DNA of 64,000 nt, taken from contig CAVOTA010000001.1 of NCBI GenBank assembly GCA_963699055.1, positions 496,001 to 560,000 of the forward strand, in the 5' to 3' direction. Origin of the DNA: Bog-756 sp963699055. GTDB taxonomy: Bacteria > Actinomycetota > Acidimicrobiia > Acidimicrobiales > RAAP-2. The notes beneath the pieces were generated by a model. That model made no database searches, was not told the DNA's origin, and saw nothing but the letters and a program-made list of their open reading frames with translations. The position numbers and the translations under genes are program-made. Positions 8,168 through 16,551 of the stretch are shown here, piece by piece (within the stretch, counting starts at the first letter, position 1; the number at the start of each line of letters is the position of its first letter).

Positions 8168-9202
8168 ATGGACCTCCGTCCCAGCGACGAACAGCTGCAG
8201 CTCGTCGACGCGTTCGGTTCGCTCTACGGCAAGGAGTCGACCCCCGAGCGGGTACGGGCGGCCGAGCCGCTCGGGTTCGACGGCGGGCTCTGGGACCGGT
8301 TGATCGAGCTCGGTGCGCTGTCCATGGCCGTCGACGAGGCCCACGGGGGTTGGGGCGCGTCGATGCTCGACCTGGAACTGGTGGCCGAGGAGCACGGACG
8401 GGCACTCGGTCCTGCGCCGTTGCTGGAGTCCCAGGTGGCCTGCCGCCTCCTGGCCCGTATCGGGGGGACCGCCGCGGCCGACCTCCTCGGGGCGGCGCTG
8501 GCCGGCGAGCAGACGGTGACCCTCTCGCCCCGTCGCCCGGCCGGCGGCCGGCTGGCCCTGGTGCCGGCCGGTGCCGTCGCCACCCACGTCCTCCTGTGCG
8601 ACGGCGACCGGCTGGTGGCGGTGCCGACCGACGAGCGGCGCACCGTCCCCGAGAACGTGGGCTCCCAGCCGCTGGCCGACGTGCCGGTCGACCCCACCGC
8701 ACTGGCCGGGGCCACCGTGCTGCTCGACCGGTCCGGGCCCGAGGCGGTGGACCGTGCACTCGACGACTGGCTGGTGCTGACGGCCGGGGCCCTGGCCGGG
8801 ATGGCCGAGCGGGCCGTGGCCATCGGCGTCGACTACGCCGCCGAGCGCGAGGCGTTCGGGCAGAAGATCGGGGCCTTCCAGGCCGTGGGTCACCGACTGG
8901 CCGACGTGGCCACGTCCTCGGCCGGTGCCACCCTGCTGGCCCGCGAGGCGGCCTGGGCGGACGGGGAGCAGCCCGGTCGACGTGCCGAGCTCGCCGCCAT
9001 GGCCTTCGCCTTCGCCGCCGCCACGGCGCGCGACGCCACCGACGTGGCACTCCACGTCCACGGGGGCTACGGCTTCATGCTCGAGTACGACATCCAGCTG
9101 TACTACCGAAGGGCCCGGGGCTGGGCCAACGTGCTGCTGGGCCCGGCGGCAGCGGCCCGGCGGGTGGCGGACGCCCGCTACGGACCGCGGAGGGCGTCCT
9201 GA
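8168..9202 (+). CDS. acyl-CoA dehydrogenase, probable non-canonical subunit of a heteromeric enzyme
   Basis: 344 residues, shorter than standard ACADs. The N-terminal helical domain and the C-terminal helical domain (HGGYGFMLEYDIQLYYRRAR) are clear. The middle beta-domain is reduced and lacks the PxAGSD loop that contacts FAD and substrate. In mycobacterial steroid catabolism such degenerate subunits pair with a canonical one to give alpha2beta2 FadE enzymes. Here the canonical partner is the next gene, with a 1-base stop/start overlap (TGATG at 9200-9204). Pairing is inferred from context and domain wear. Confidence 0.83.
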   Translation: MDLRPSDEQLQLVDAFGSLYGKESTPERVRAAEPLGFDGGLWDRLIELGALSMAVDEAHGGWGASMLDLELVAEEHGRALGPAPLLESQVACRLLARIGGTAAADLLGAALAGEQTVTLSPRRPAGGRLALVPAGAVATHVLLCDGDRLVAVPTDERRTVPENVGSQPLADVPVDPTALAGATVLLDRSGPEAVDRALDDWLVLTAGALAGMAERAVAIGVDYAAEREAFGQKIGAFQAVGHRLADVATSSAGATLLAREAAWADGEQPGRRAELAAMAFAFAAATARDATDVALHVHGGYGFMLEYDIQLYYRRARGWANVLLGPAAAARRVADARYGPRRAS

Positions 9203-10368
9203 TGGACTTCCGTCTGGGGGAGTCCAGCGAGGCGAGACGGGAGGAGGTCCGCGCCTTCCTCGACGAGCACATGGGTCTCGACCTCGAGGAGCGGGTGTAC
9301 CGCACCGGTGTGTCCCACGACGAGGACTTCACCCGGGCCCTGGTCGAACGGGGCTGGATCGCACCGAGCTGGCCCGTCGAATTCGGCGGACAGGGACTCG
9401 ACCCCGAGGAGATGGTGGCGGTGGGCGAGGAGCTCCGCCTCGCCGACGCCCCCATGTACGGCATCGGCACCACGATGATGGTGGCCGCCGTGATCCGGGC
9501 CGTCGGGACCGAGGAGCAGAAGGCCGAGATCCTGCCGAAGGCGCTGGCCGGCGAGATCGTCATCGTCCTCGGGTTCAGCGAGCCCGAGGCCGGGTCCGAC
9601 GTGGCCGCCGCCACCACCCGGGCCGTCCGCGACGGTGACGAGTGGGTGGTGAACGGGCAGAAGATGTTCACCACCAACGCCCAGATCGGCGACTACGTGT
9701 TCCTGCTCACTCGGACCGACACCGAGGTGGCCAAGCACAAGGGACTGACCATGTTCCTCGTGCCCCTGGACCAGCCCGGGGTCGAGATCCAGGCCGTGTT
9801 CACCCTGTCGGGCGAACGGACCAACATCGTGTACTACAACGACGTACGGGTGGCCGACGCCTGGCGGATCGGGGCGGTCGACGGGGGCTGGCAGACCATG
9901 ACGGTGGCCTTGACCAACGAGCACGCGGCGGGGTTCGCGGCGGCCATCGACCGGCTCCTGCGGGCGGCCGAGTCCTGGGCCCGGGAGACGCCGGACGACG
10001 ACGGTGTGCCCCGTCTGGAGGACGTCGAGGTGCGCGAGGCGCTCGGCCGGACGGCCATCGACCTGGAGGTGTCCCGCCTGCTCCAGCGCCGGGTGGCATG
10101 GATGGCCGCCACCGACCAGCCCGTCGTGGCCGAGGGACCGATGTCCAAGCTGTTCAGCTCCGAGGCGCTGAAGGCGCGCGCCCAGGACATGTGCGAGGTC
10201 GTCGGCCCCGACGCGCTGCGCAGCTACTTCGACCCGTCGGCGCCGGCCCACGGGGTCATCGAGCACATGCTCCGCTTCTCGCTCGGGACCACGATCTACG
10301 CCGGGACCAGCGAGATCCACCGCAACATGATCGCCCAGCGCGGGCTGGGGCTGCCCCGGAACCGCTGA
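9202..10368 (+). CDS. acyl-CoA dehydrogenase, canonical subunit
   Basis: 388 residues. It shows the FAD/substrate loop FSEPEAGSDV, the NGQKMFTTNA strand, the LSGERTN turn and the C-terminal GTSEIHRNMIAQRGLG motif. It oxidises an acyl-CoA to the enoyl-CoA. ATG 9202 shares its A with the TGA of the upstream subunit, so the two are translationally coupled, and a heteromer is likely. Much longer frames starting inside the upstream gene are not real. A thiolase follows after 85 bases, consistent with successive beta-oxidation steps. Confidence 0.9.
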   Translation: MDFRLGESSEARREEVRAFLDEHMGLDLEERVYRTGVSHDEDFTRALVERGWIAPSWPVEFGGQGLDPEEMVAVGEELRLADAPMYGIGTTMMVAAVIRAVGTEEQKAEILPKALAGEIVIVLGFSEPEAGSDVAAATTRAVRDGDEWVVNGQKMFTTNAQIGDYVFLLTRTDTEVAKHKGLTMFLVPLDQPGVEIQAVFTLSGERTNIVYYNDVRVADAWRIGAVDGGWQTMTVALTNEHAAGFAAAIDRLLRAAESWARETPDDDGVPRLEDVEVREALGRTAIDLEVSRLLQRRVAWMAATDQPVVAEGPMSKLFSSEALKARAQDMCEVVGPDALRSYFDPSAPAHGVIEHMLRFSLGTTIYAGTSEIHRNMIAQRGLGLPRNR

Positions 10369-10453
10369 GCGACCAGCCCGGGCGCCGGACCGCGGCGCCG
10401 TCCCCGAACCATCCGGCGGGTTCCCCCGCCCCTCACCCACGAATGGAGTCACC

Positions 10454-11629
10454 TTGCCCGATCCCGTGATCCTCTCCGCCTGCCGCACCGCGGTGGGTAC
10501 CGCCTTCCGGGGCACCCTCACCGAGACCTCGGCCTTCGACCTGGCCGAGGTGGTCACGGTGGAGGCGCTGCGCCGGTCGGGTCTGGACCCGGCCGACATC
10601 GACGACGTGATCCTGGCCGAGAACCTCTACGGGGGCGGCGTCATCGCCCGCTACGTCACGGCGAAGGCGGGCCTGAGCGGGATCCCGGGCATGGCCCTCA
10701 ACCGGCACTGTGCGGGCGGGCTGTCCGCCGTGCAGGTGGCCGCCTCGTCGATCGCCGCCGGGATGGACGCCGCGGTGATCGCCGGGGGGACCAACTCCCA
10801 GTCGACGTCCCCGTCCTCCCGTTGGCGGGAGCCGGGATCGTCCGAGTTCAGCGAGGGGTGGATCTCCCCCAGCCATCCGGGCACGCCCGACGCCCCGTCC
10901 CTCGACATGTCGATCACCGTCGGGTGGAACACGGCGGTCGAGGCCGGCCTCACCCGCGAACAGCTCGACGCCTGGGGCTACCGGTCCCACCAGCGGGCGG
11001 TGGCCGCCATCGACGGGGGCCGCTTCGTCGAGGAGATCGTGCCGATGACGGTGACCAAGGCCGGGGAGACCCTGACGTGGGAGACCGACGAGCACCCGCG
11101 CCGTTCGAGCACGCTCGAGAAGATGGCGTCGTTGCCGCCCCTGCACCCCGAGATCGAGGGCTTCTCCATCACCGCCGGCAACTCGGCCGGACTCAACGAC
11201 GGGGCCGCCGCCCTGTGCGTGGCATCGTCGGACCTGGCGGCGGAGCGGGGGCGCACCCCCCTGGCCACCATCCGCTCGTGGGCGTCGGTGGGCGTGGAGC
11301 CCGCCCGCACCGGGATGGCCCCGATCGACGCCATCCCGAAGGCCCTGGGGCGTGCCGGCCTCGGGATCGCCGACGTCCACCTGTTCGAGATCAACGAGGC
11401 CTTCGCCTCGGTCCCGGTGGCGACGTGTGCGGCGCTGGGCCTGGACGAGGAGATCGTGAACGTGTCCGGTAGCGGGTGCAGCCTGGGCCATCCGATCTCC
11501 GCCACCGGGGCCCGGATGCTGGTGACGCTCGTCCACGAGCTCCGGCGGCGGGGTGGCGGCATCGCCGTCGCCGCCATGTGCGCCGGGGGCGGCATGGGGT
11601 CGGCCACCGTCGTCGAGGTGCCGGGCTGA
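10454..11629 (+). CDS. thiolase (acetyl-CoA acetyltransferase family)
   Basis: 391 residues, the normal length for degradative thiolases. The nucleophilic Cys is C86 in NRHCAGGL, His346 lies in GHPISATGARM and the second Cys is C376 in CAGGGMG, so the whole catalytic set is intact. It cleaves 3-ketoacyl-CoA with CoA. The start is TTG at 10454; no ATG or GTG fits the conserved N-terminus (VILSACRTAVGT). It closes the SDR/ACAD/ACAD cluster and is convergent with a TetR regulator, whose stop lies one base beyond its own. Confidence 0.9.
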   Translation: MPDPVILSACRTAVGTAFRGTLTETSAFDLAEVVTVEALRRSGLDPADIDDVILAENLYGGGVIARYVTAKAGLSGIPGMALNRHCAGGLSAVQVAASSIAAGMDAAVIAGGTNSQSTSPSSRWREPGSSEFSEGWISPSHPGTPDAPSLDMSITVGWNTAVEAGLTREQLDAWGYRSHQRAVAAIDGGRFVEEIVPMTVTKAGETLTWETDEHPRRSSTLEKMASLPPLHPEIEGFSITAGNSAGLNDGAAALCVASSDLAAERGRTPLATIRSWASVGVEPARTGMAPIDAIPKALGRAGLGIADVHLFEINEAFASVPVATCAALGLDEEIVNVSGSGCSLGHPISATGARMLVTLVHELRRRGGGIAVAAMCAGGGMGSATVVEVPG

Positions 11630-11630
11630 G

Positions 11631-12293
11631 TCAGGGGGCCTGCGGGGCGAGCACCCCCGACAGGCACCACCGCACGAGGTCGTCGGGGGTCACGGCATCG
11701 CGGCGGGCGTCGGCGCCGAGTACACGGCGGTCGAGGATCGACAGCAGGGTGTGGGTGACCAGGTCGGCGAGCACCGGCACGGGGACGTCGTCGCGGAACG
11801 TCCCGTCGGTCACGCCGGGCTCCAGGACCTCGGCCACCGTCTCGACGTAGGGGGCGATGGTGGCGGCGAACTCGTCCGTTCGGGTGTCCGCCAGGTGCCA
11901 CTGGAACAGGACCATGCCGCGGGACGCGGGGTCGTCGGTCTCGGGTGTGCCGAACATGGCCCGGATGAGGGCCTCGAACCGTGCCCGGGGCTCGGTCTCG
12001 GCGGCCACCCGCTGGCGCACGGTGGCCAGGTGCTGCTGGACGGTCTCCTCGATCAGGGCGAGCAGCAGGTCGTCCTTGCTGGCGAACTGCTGGTAGAAGG
12101 AGCGGAGCGAGAGCCCGGCCCGGTCGACCACCTCCTGGACGGTGAAGTCCGGCTTGCCCGTGGCCCGCAGCAGGTCGACGGCGGCGGCGATGAACATGGC
12201 ACCCCGGGTGATGGAGCGGTGTCGGGCGGCCCGCAGTGAGCGCTCCACCGTGCGTTCCTGCCACTGGGTGGTCCCCGAACTCTCCTCGGTCAT
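11631..12293 (-). CDS. TetR/AcrR-family transcriptional regulator
   Basis: 220 residues. A helix-turn-helix lies at about residues 40-75 (FTVQEVVDRAGLSLRSFYQQFASKDD with gaps), the typical TetR DNA-binding end. The ligand domain is variable. These act as repressors relieved by small ligands, often acyl-CoAs in this setting. Its target is probably the flanking catabolic genes, but no clear palindromic operator could be assigned. A consensus -10 (TATACT) lies 76 bases upstream. It is downstream of, and on the same strand as, the acyl-CoA dehydrogenase at 12.5 kb. Confidence 0.87.
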   Translation of the reverse strand: MTEESSGTTQWQERTVERSLRAARHRSITRGAMFIAAAVDLLRATGKPDFTVQEVVDRAGLSLRSFYQQFASKDDLLLALIEETVQQHLATVRQRVAAETEPRARFEALIRAMFGTPETDDPASRGMVLFQWHLADTRTDEFAATIAPYVETVAEVLEPGVTDGTFRDDVPVPVLADLVTHTLLSILDRRVLGADARRDAVTPDDLVRWCLSGVLAPQAP

Positions 12294-12368
12294 GTGCGCA
12301 CCTCGTGGTTCGGGGCCGCCCCCGGCGGCCCACCGGGGACCGGCGTGGCCGTTCGACAGGGCCAGCGG

Positions 12369-12374
12369 AGTATA
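12369..12374 (-). promoter_or_regulatory. -10 element upstream of the TetR gene
   Basis: Read on the minus strand this is TATACT, a near-consensus -10 in otherwise GC-rich DNA. It lies about 75 bases before the TetR start, between it and the upstream dehydrogenase stop. No convincing -35 box is visible. Confidence 0.4.
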
Positions 12375-12466
12375 GAGGCGAGCGCCCCGTCACCCCGGAC
12401 GGACCGGGTACGGGCCCCCTCGGCTCCACCGGGGGGACCTTCGTCGGGGAGGGGTCGACGCACCGG

Positions 12467-13618
12467 TCAGCCGAGGTCGAGCGACCGTCCGATGATCTCC
12501 TTCATGATCTCGGTGGTCCCGCCGTAGATGGTGGTGACCCGGGCGTCGACGTACGCCTTGGCGATGGGGAACTCGCTCATGTAGCCGTAGCCCCCGTGCA
12601 GCTGCAGACAGCGGTCCACCACCCGGCCCTGGAGCTCGGTGCACCACCACTTGGCCATGGCCGCCTCCTCGGCGGTCAGCTCGCCCCCGTTCAGCGCCAG
12701 CACGCACCGGTCGATGAAGGTCTGGCCGATCTCGACCTCGGTGGCCAGCTCGGCCAAGGTGAACCGGGTGTTCTGGAACGATCCGACCGGCACCCCGAAG
12801 GCGGACCGTTCGCGTACGTAGGCGATGGTCCACTCGAGCGCCGCCCGGGCCCCGGCCAGGCCGCCGGCGGCCAGCGACAGGCGCTCCTGGCCGAGGTTGG
12901 CGACCAGATGGGCGAATCCGTCGCCCTCGGTCCCGAGGAGGTTGTCGGCCGGGATGCGGCAGTCGGCGAAGGCGAGCTCGGCGGTGTCCTGGGCGTGCAG
13001 GCCGATCTTGTCGAGGTTGCGGCCTCGCGAGAAGCCGGGGGTGCCGGCCTCGACCACCACCAGGCTCATGCCCCGGTGGGCCAGCGTGGGGTCGGTCTTG
13101 ACGGCCACGACCACCAGGTCGGCGTTGATCCCGTTGGTGATGAAGGTCTTGGATCCGTTCACGACCAGTTCGTCCCCGTCCCGCAGGGCGGTCGTGGCGA
13201 TCGAGGCCAGGTCCGACCCGGTGGAGGGCTCGGTCATGGCGATGGCCAGGACGAGCTCGCCCCGGGCCACCCCGGGGAGCCAGCGGCGGGCCTGCTCGGC
13301 CGTGGCGTAGTGCAGCAGGTAGGGCAGGGCGATGTCGTTGTGGAGGGAGAAGCCGAGGGCGGCGGCGTTCATCCCCACCCGGTGGAGCTCCTCGGTGAGC
13401 ACGAGGTTGAAGCGGAAGTCGTGGCTCCCGCCGCCCCCGTACTCGGTCGGGACGGCCATGCCCAGGAACCCGTTGCGCCCGGCCTCGGCGAACACCGACC
13501 GGTCGACCACCCCGGCCCGGTCCCACTCGTCCGACCGGGGGAGCATCTCCCTCTCCACGAACCGCCGGAAGCTGGCCCGGAACTCTTCGTGCTCGTCCTC
13601 GAACAAGCTGCGTCCCAT
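12467..13618 (-). CDS. acyl-CoA dehydrogenase
   Basis: 383 residues. It has the full ACAD pattern: AMTEPSTGSDLAS loop, NGSKTFITNG strand, conserved GLHAQDTAEL segment, RxxFG helix (RERSAFGVPVG) and C-terminal YGGTTEIMKEIIGRSL. The catalytic-base region matches the long-chain/FadE branch, distinct from the other dehydrogenases in this window. ATG 13618 was chosen because similarity starts there; the frame continues upstream into the opposite-strand gene only by chance. It is divergent from the condensing-fold/DUF35 gene, with an A/T-rich island (13655-13690) between them that probably holds both promoters. Confidence 0.9.
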   Translation of the reverse strand: MGRSLFEDEHEEFRASFRRFVEREMLPRSDEWDRAGVVDRSVFAEAGRNGFLGMAVPTEYGGGGSHDFRFNLVLTEELHRVGMNAAALGFSLHNDIALPYLLHYATAEQARRWLPGVARGELVLAIAMTEPSTGSDLASIATTALRDGDELVVNGSKTFITNGINADLVVVAVKTDPTLAHRGMSLVVVEAGTPGFSRGRNLDKIGLHAQDTAELAFADCRIPADNLLGTEGDGFAHLVANLGQERLSLAAGGLAGARAALEWTIAYVRERSAFGVPVGSFQNTRFTLAELATEVEIGQTFIDRCVLALNGGELTAEEAAMAKWWCTELQGRVVDRCLQLHGGYGYMSEFPIAKAYVDARVTTIYGGTTEIMKEIIGRSLDLG

Positions 13619-13791
13619 GGAGCTCCTCGCCTCGGTACCGCGGACCCGGACGCCGCATTCTACGTATTCCGGAGTGGACGGTATGCTCCTGGTCGCACAG
13701 GCGTGGACGCGCCCCACCGGAGGTCCGGGACCGGGGCAGGGGCCGCACCGGGCACGGCGCCACGGGGGAGTCGGGCGCCACGGGGACGGGA

Positions 13792-15312
13792 GTGGTGACG
13801 GTGACGGGCAATGTGAGCACGGGGATCCTCGCCTGGGGTGTGTACCTGCCCTACTGGCGACTGCAGCGGTCGGCCATCGGCGCCACCCTGGGCGGACCGT
13901 CGGGCCGGGGGACGCGGGCCGTGGCCTCCTACGACGAGGACACCACCACGATGGGCGTCGAGGCGGCCCGACGGGCCCTGGCGGCACTGGGGGGCGCGGC
14001 CCCCGACGACCTGGTGTTCTCCACCCCCGCCCCGGCCTACCTGGACAAGACCAACGCCACCGCCGTCCACGCCGCCCTCGAGCTGCCCGAATGGACCGGT
14101 GCCTACGACCTGCTGGGGTCGGTGCGGTCGGGTGCGGCCGCACTGCGCACCGCCCACGCCCAGTCGGCGGTCGGCGGCACCCGGACCCTGGCCGTGCTGG
14201 CCGACCTGCGCACCGGGCTGGCCGGCGGGGCCGAGGAGCGCGACAGCGGCGACGGTGCCGCCGCCTTCGTGTTCGGACCGGGTGACGGGTCGGGCCCGGT
14301 GGCCGCGGAGCTGGTGGCCCATGCCGCCGTGTCGGCCGAATTCCTCGACCGGTGGCGGGCCCCGGGGGTCCAGGACTCCTCGGTGTGGGAGGAGCGGTTC
14401 GGCCAGGAGGTCTACGTCCCGTTGGTCGGGGCGGCCGCCGCCGAGGCGTGGAAGCGGGCCGGCGTGGTGGCCGCCGACATCGATCGGCTGGTGGTGGCCG
14501 GCCTGCACGTCCGGGCCGTCCAGGCGGTGGTGACGTCGCTCGGCACCCGCCCCGGGGTGGTGGTGGCCGACCGGTCGTCGGTGGTGGGGAACCTGGGGGC
14601 GGCCCAGTCCGGGATGCTCCTGGCCGACGCCCTCGAGCAGGCGGAGCCGGGCGAACTGGTGGCCGTGGTGGTCGTGGCCGACGGCGCCGACGTCTTCGTG
14701 TTCCGGGCCACCGACGACCTCCCGGCGGTCCGGGCCGGGCGGGCCGCCCGGGGCGTGGCCACCGTGGAGACGTCGTCGGCCGCCGGCCGCGACGACCTCC
14801 CCTATGCGCGCTTTCTGACCTGGCGCGACGAACTCCGCCGGGAGCCGCCCCGCCGCCCCGACCCCGAACGGCCGGGGGCACCGGCTACGTGGCGGGTCAC
14901 CCCGTGGAAGTGGGGCTTCGAGGCGAGTGACTGCCGGGTGTGCGGGTTCCGCCACCTGCCGCCGTCCCGGGTCTGTCTGCGGTGCCGGGCCATCGACGAG
15001 ATGGAGCCGGTGCCCATGGCCGATGCCGTCGGTCGGGTGGCGACCTTCACGGTGGACCACCTGGCCTACAGCCCGTCACCCCCGGTGGTGGGTGCCGTGG
15101 TGGACTTCGAGGGCGGGGGTCGCTACCGGTGCGAGATGACCGACGTGGACCCGGAGCGCCTGGTGATCGGCACCCCGGTGGAGATGGCGTTCCGGGTGCT
15201 GTCGACGGCCAAGGGCGTCCACAACTACTTCTGGAAGGCCCGTCCGGTCACCACCCCGGCGACCGACGCCGCCGGAGGCGGCACGGGCGGGGAACGAGGA
15301 GGGGAACGATGA
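13792..15312 (+). CDS. Cys-less condensing-enzyme (HMG-CoA synthase-like) domain fused to DUF35 Zn-ribbon/OB-fold
   Basis: 506 residues. Residues 1-340 have the thiolase/HMG-CoA-synthase fold (GVYLPYWRL start, AGLHVRAVQ, SSVVGNLGAAQSGM), but this region contains no cysteine at all, so the catalytic nucleophile is absent; the expected site reads LLGSVRSGAAAL. Residues 370-500 form a DUF35 module: a rubredoxin-like Zn ribbon with two CxxC pairs (first Cys at 381) followed by an OB-fold (VATFTVDHLAY). DUF35 proteins bind CoA and bridge thiolase-fold partners. A 4-base ATGA overlap joins it to the thiolase-like gene, suggesting a complex in which only the partner is catalytic. The start is GTG at 13792 or 13795. 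Confidence 0.82.
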   Translation: MVTVTGNVSTGILAWGVYLPYWRLQRSAIGATLGGPSGRGTRAVASYDEDTTTMGVEAARRALAALGGAAPDDLVFSTPAPAYLDKTNATAVHAALELPEWTGAYDLLGSVRSGAAALRTAHAQSAVGGTRTLAVLADLRTGLAGGAEERDSGDGAAAFVFGPGDGSGPVAAELVAHAAVSAEFLDRWRAPGVQDSSVWEERFGQEVYVPLVGAAAAEAWKRAGVVAADIDRLVVAGLHVRAVQAVVTSLGTRPGVVVADRSSVVGNLGAAQSGMLLADALEQAEPGELVAVVVVADGADVFVFRATDDLPAVRAGRAARGVATVETSSAAGRDDLPYARFLTWRDELRREPPRRPDPERPGAPATWRVTPWKWGFEASDCRVCGFRHLPPSRVCLRCRAIDEMEPVPMADAVGRVATFTVDHLAYSPSPPVVGAVVDFEGGGRYRCEMTDVDPERLVIGTPVEMAFRVLSTAKGVHNYFWKARPVTTPATDAAGGGTGGERGGER

Positions 15313-16511
15313 GCAGCAACGGGATCCGCGACCAGGTGGCCATCGTCGGCATGGGGTGCACCCCGTTCGGCGAGCGGTGGGACAAGGGCGTCAACGACCT
15401 GCTCCTCGATGCCGCCAAGGACACCATCGCGTCGGCCGGGGTGACCCTCGACGACATCGACGCCTTCTGGCTGGGCACGATGGCGTCGGGCGTGTCGGGG
15501 GTGGCCCTGTCGAAGCCGCTGAAGATCGACTACAAACCGGTCTCGCGCCTGGAGAACTTCTGCGCCACCGGGTCCGAGGCGTTCCGCAACGCCTGCTACG
15601 CGGTGGCGTCGGGCGCCTACGACCTGGCCATGGCCATCGGCGTGGAGAAGCTGAAGGACTCGGGCTTCTCGGGCCTCACCGGTGTCCGGCCGGTCGGGGA
15701 CGGCACCGACGCCGCCCTGTCCTCGCCGGCCGCCTTCTCCTTCGTGGCCCCCGCCTACGCCCACCGGTACGGGGTCGACCCCGAGGAGATGAAGCAGGTG
15801 ATGAGCCGCATCGCCTGGAAGAACCACCGCAACGGTGCCCTCAACCCCCGGGCCCAGTTCCGCAAGGAGGTGTCGCTCGAGACCATCACCCGGTCGCCGC
15901 TGGTGGCCGGGGACCTCGGTGTGTTCGACTGCAGCGGGGTGAGCGACGGGTCGGCCGCCGCCATCATCTGCCGGGCGGAGGACGCCCACCGCTACACCGA
16001 CCACCCGCTCTACGTGAAGGCCCTGAGCTTCGTGGCCGGACCCGGTGGCGGGGCCAGCGACCCGGACTACGACTACACGACCTTCCCCGAGGTGGTGCGC
16101 TCGGCCGAGGACGCCTACCGCCAGGCGGGGGTCACCGACCCGCGCGCCCAACTGGCCATGGCCGAGGTCCACGACTGCTTCACCCCGACCGAACTCGTGC
16201 TGATGGAGGACCTCGGCTTCTCCGAGCGGGGCCTGGGATGGAAGGACGTGCTCGCCGGCGTGTTCGACCGTGACGGCGAGCTCCCCGTCAACCCCGACGG
16301 CGGGCTGAAGAGCTTCGGCCACCCGATCGGTGCCTCGGGCCTGCGGATGCTGTTCGAGTGCTGGCTCCAGCTGCGCGGCGAGGCGCCGGCCGAGCGCCAG
16401 GTGGCCACCGTCGCCGGGGGCAGGAGCCTCGGGCTCACCCACAACCTGGGCGGTGCGCCCGGCGAGTGCGTGAGCTTCGTGTCGATCGTGGGCCCCGAGC
16501 CCTCGGCCTAG
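15309..16511 (+). CDS. thiolase-like protein, SCP-x/lipid-transfer type
   Basis: 400 residues. Cys85 (ENFCATGSEA) is the nucleophile. The AEVHDCFTPTELVLMEDLG block and GHPIGASGLRM mark the SCP-x branch, and the C-terminus (HNLGGAPG) lacks the second catalytic Cys of classical thiolases. Relatives such as Ltp2 are retro-aldolases needing a DUF35 partner, so this could be a thiolase or a side-chain aldolase. ATG 15309 overlaps the upstream stop (ATGA). The DUF35-containing upstream gene is the obvious partner. Confidence 0.87.
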   Translation: MSSNGIRDQVAIVGMGCTPFGERWDKGVNDLLLDAAKDTIASAGVTLDDIDAFWLGTMASGVSGVALSKPLKIDYKPVSRLENFCATGSEAFRNACYAVASGAYDLAMAIGVEKLKDSGFSGLTGVRPVGDGTDAALSSPAAFSFVAPAYAHRYGVDPEEMKQVMSRIAWKNHRNGALNPRAQFRKEVSLETITRSPLVAGDLGVFDCSGVSDGSAAAIICRAEDAHRYTDHPLYVKALSFVAGPGGGASDPDYDYTTFPEVVRSAEDAYRQAGVTDPRAQLAMAEVHDCFTPTELVLMEDLGFSERGLGWKDVLAGVFDRDGELPVNPDGGLKSFGHPIGASGLRMLFECWLQLRGEAPAERQVATVAGGRSLGLTHNLGGAPGECVSFVSIVGPEPSA

Positions 16512-16551
16512 GGACGCCGGGCCGGGCCGCCGGTGCCGGCCGCGGGGACGC

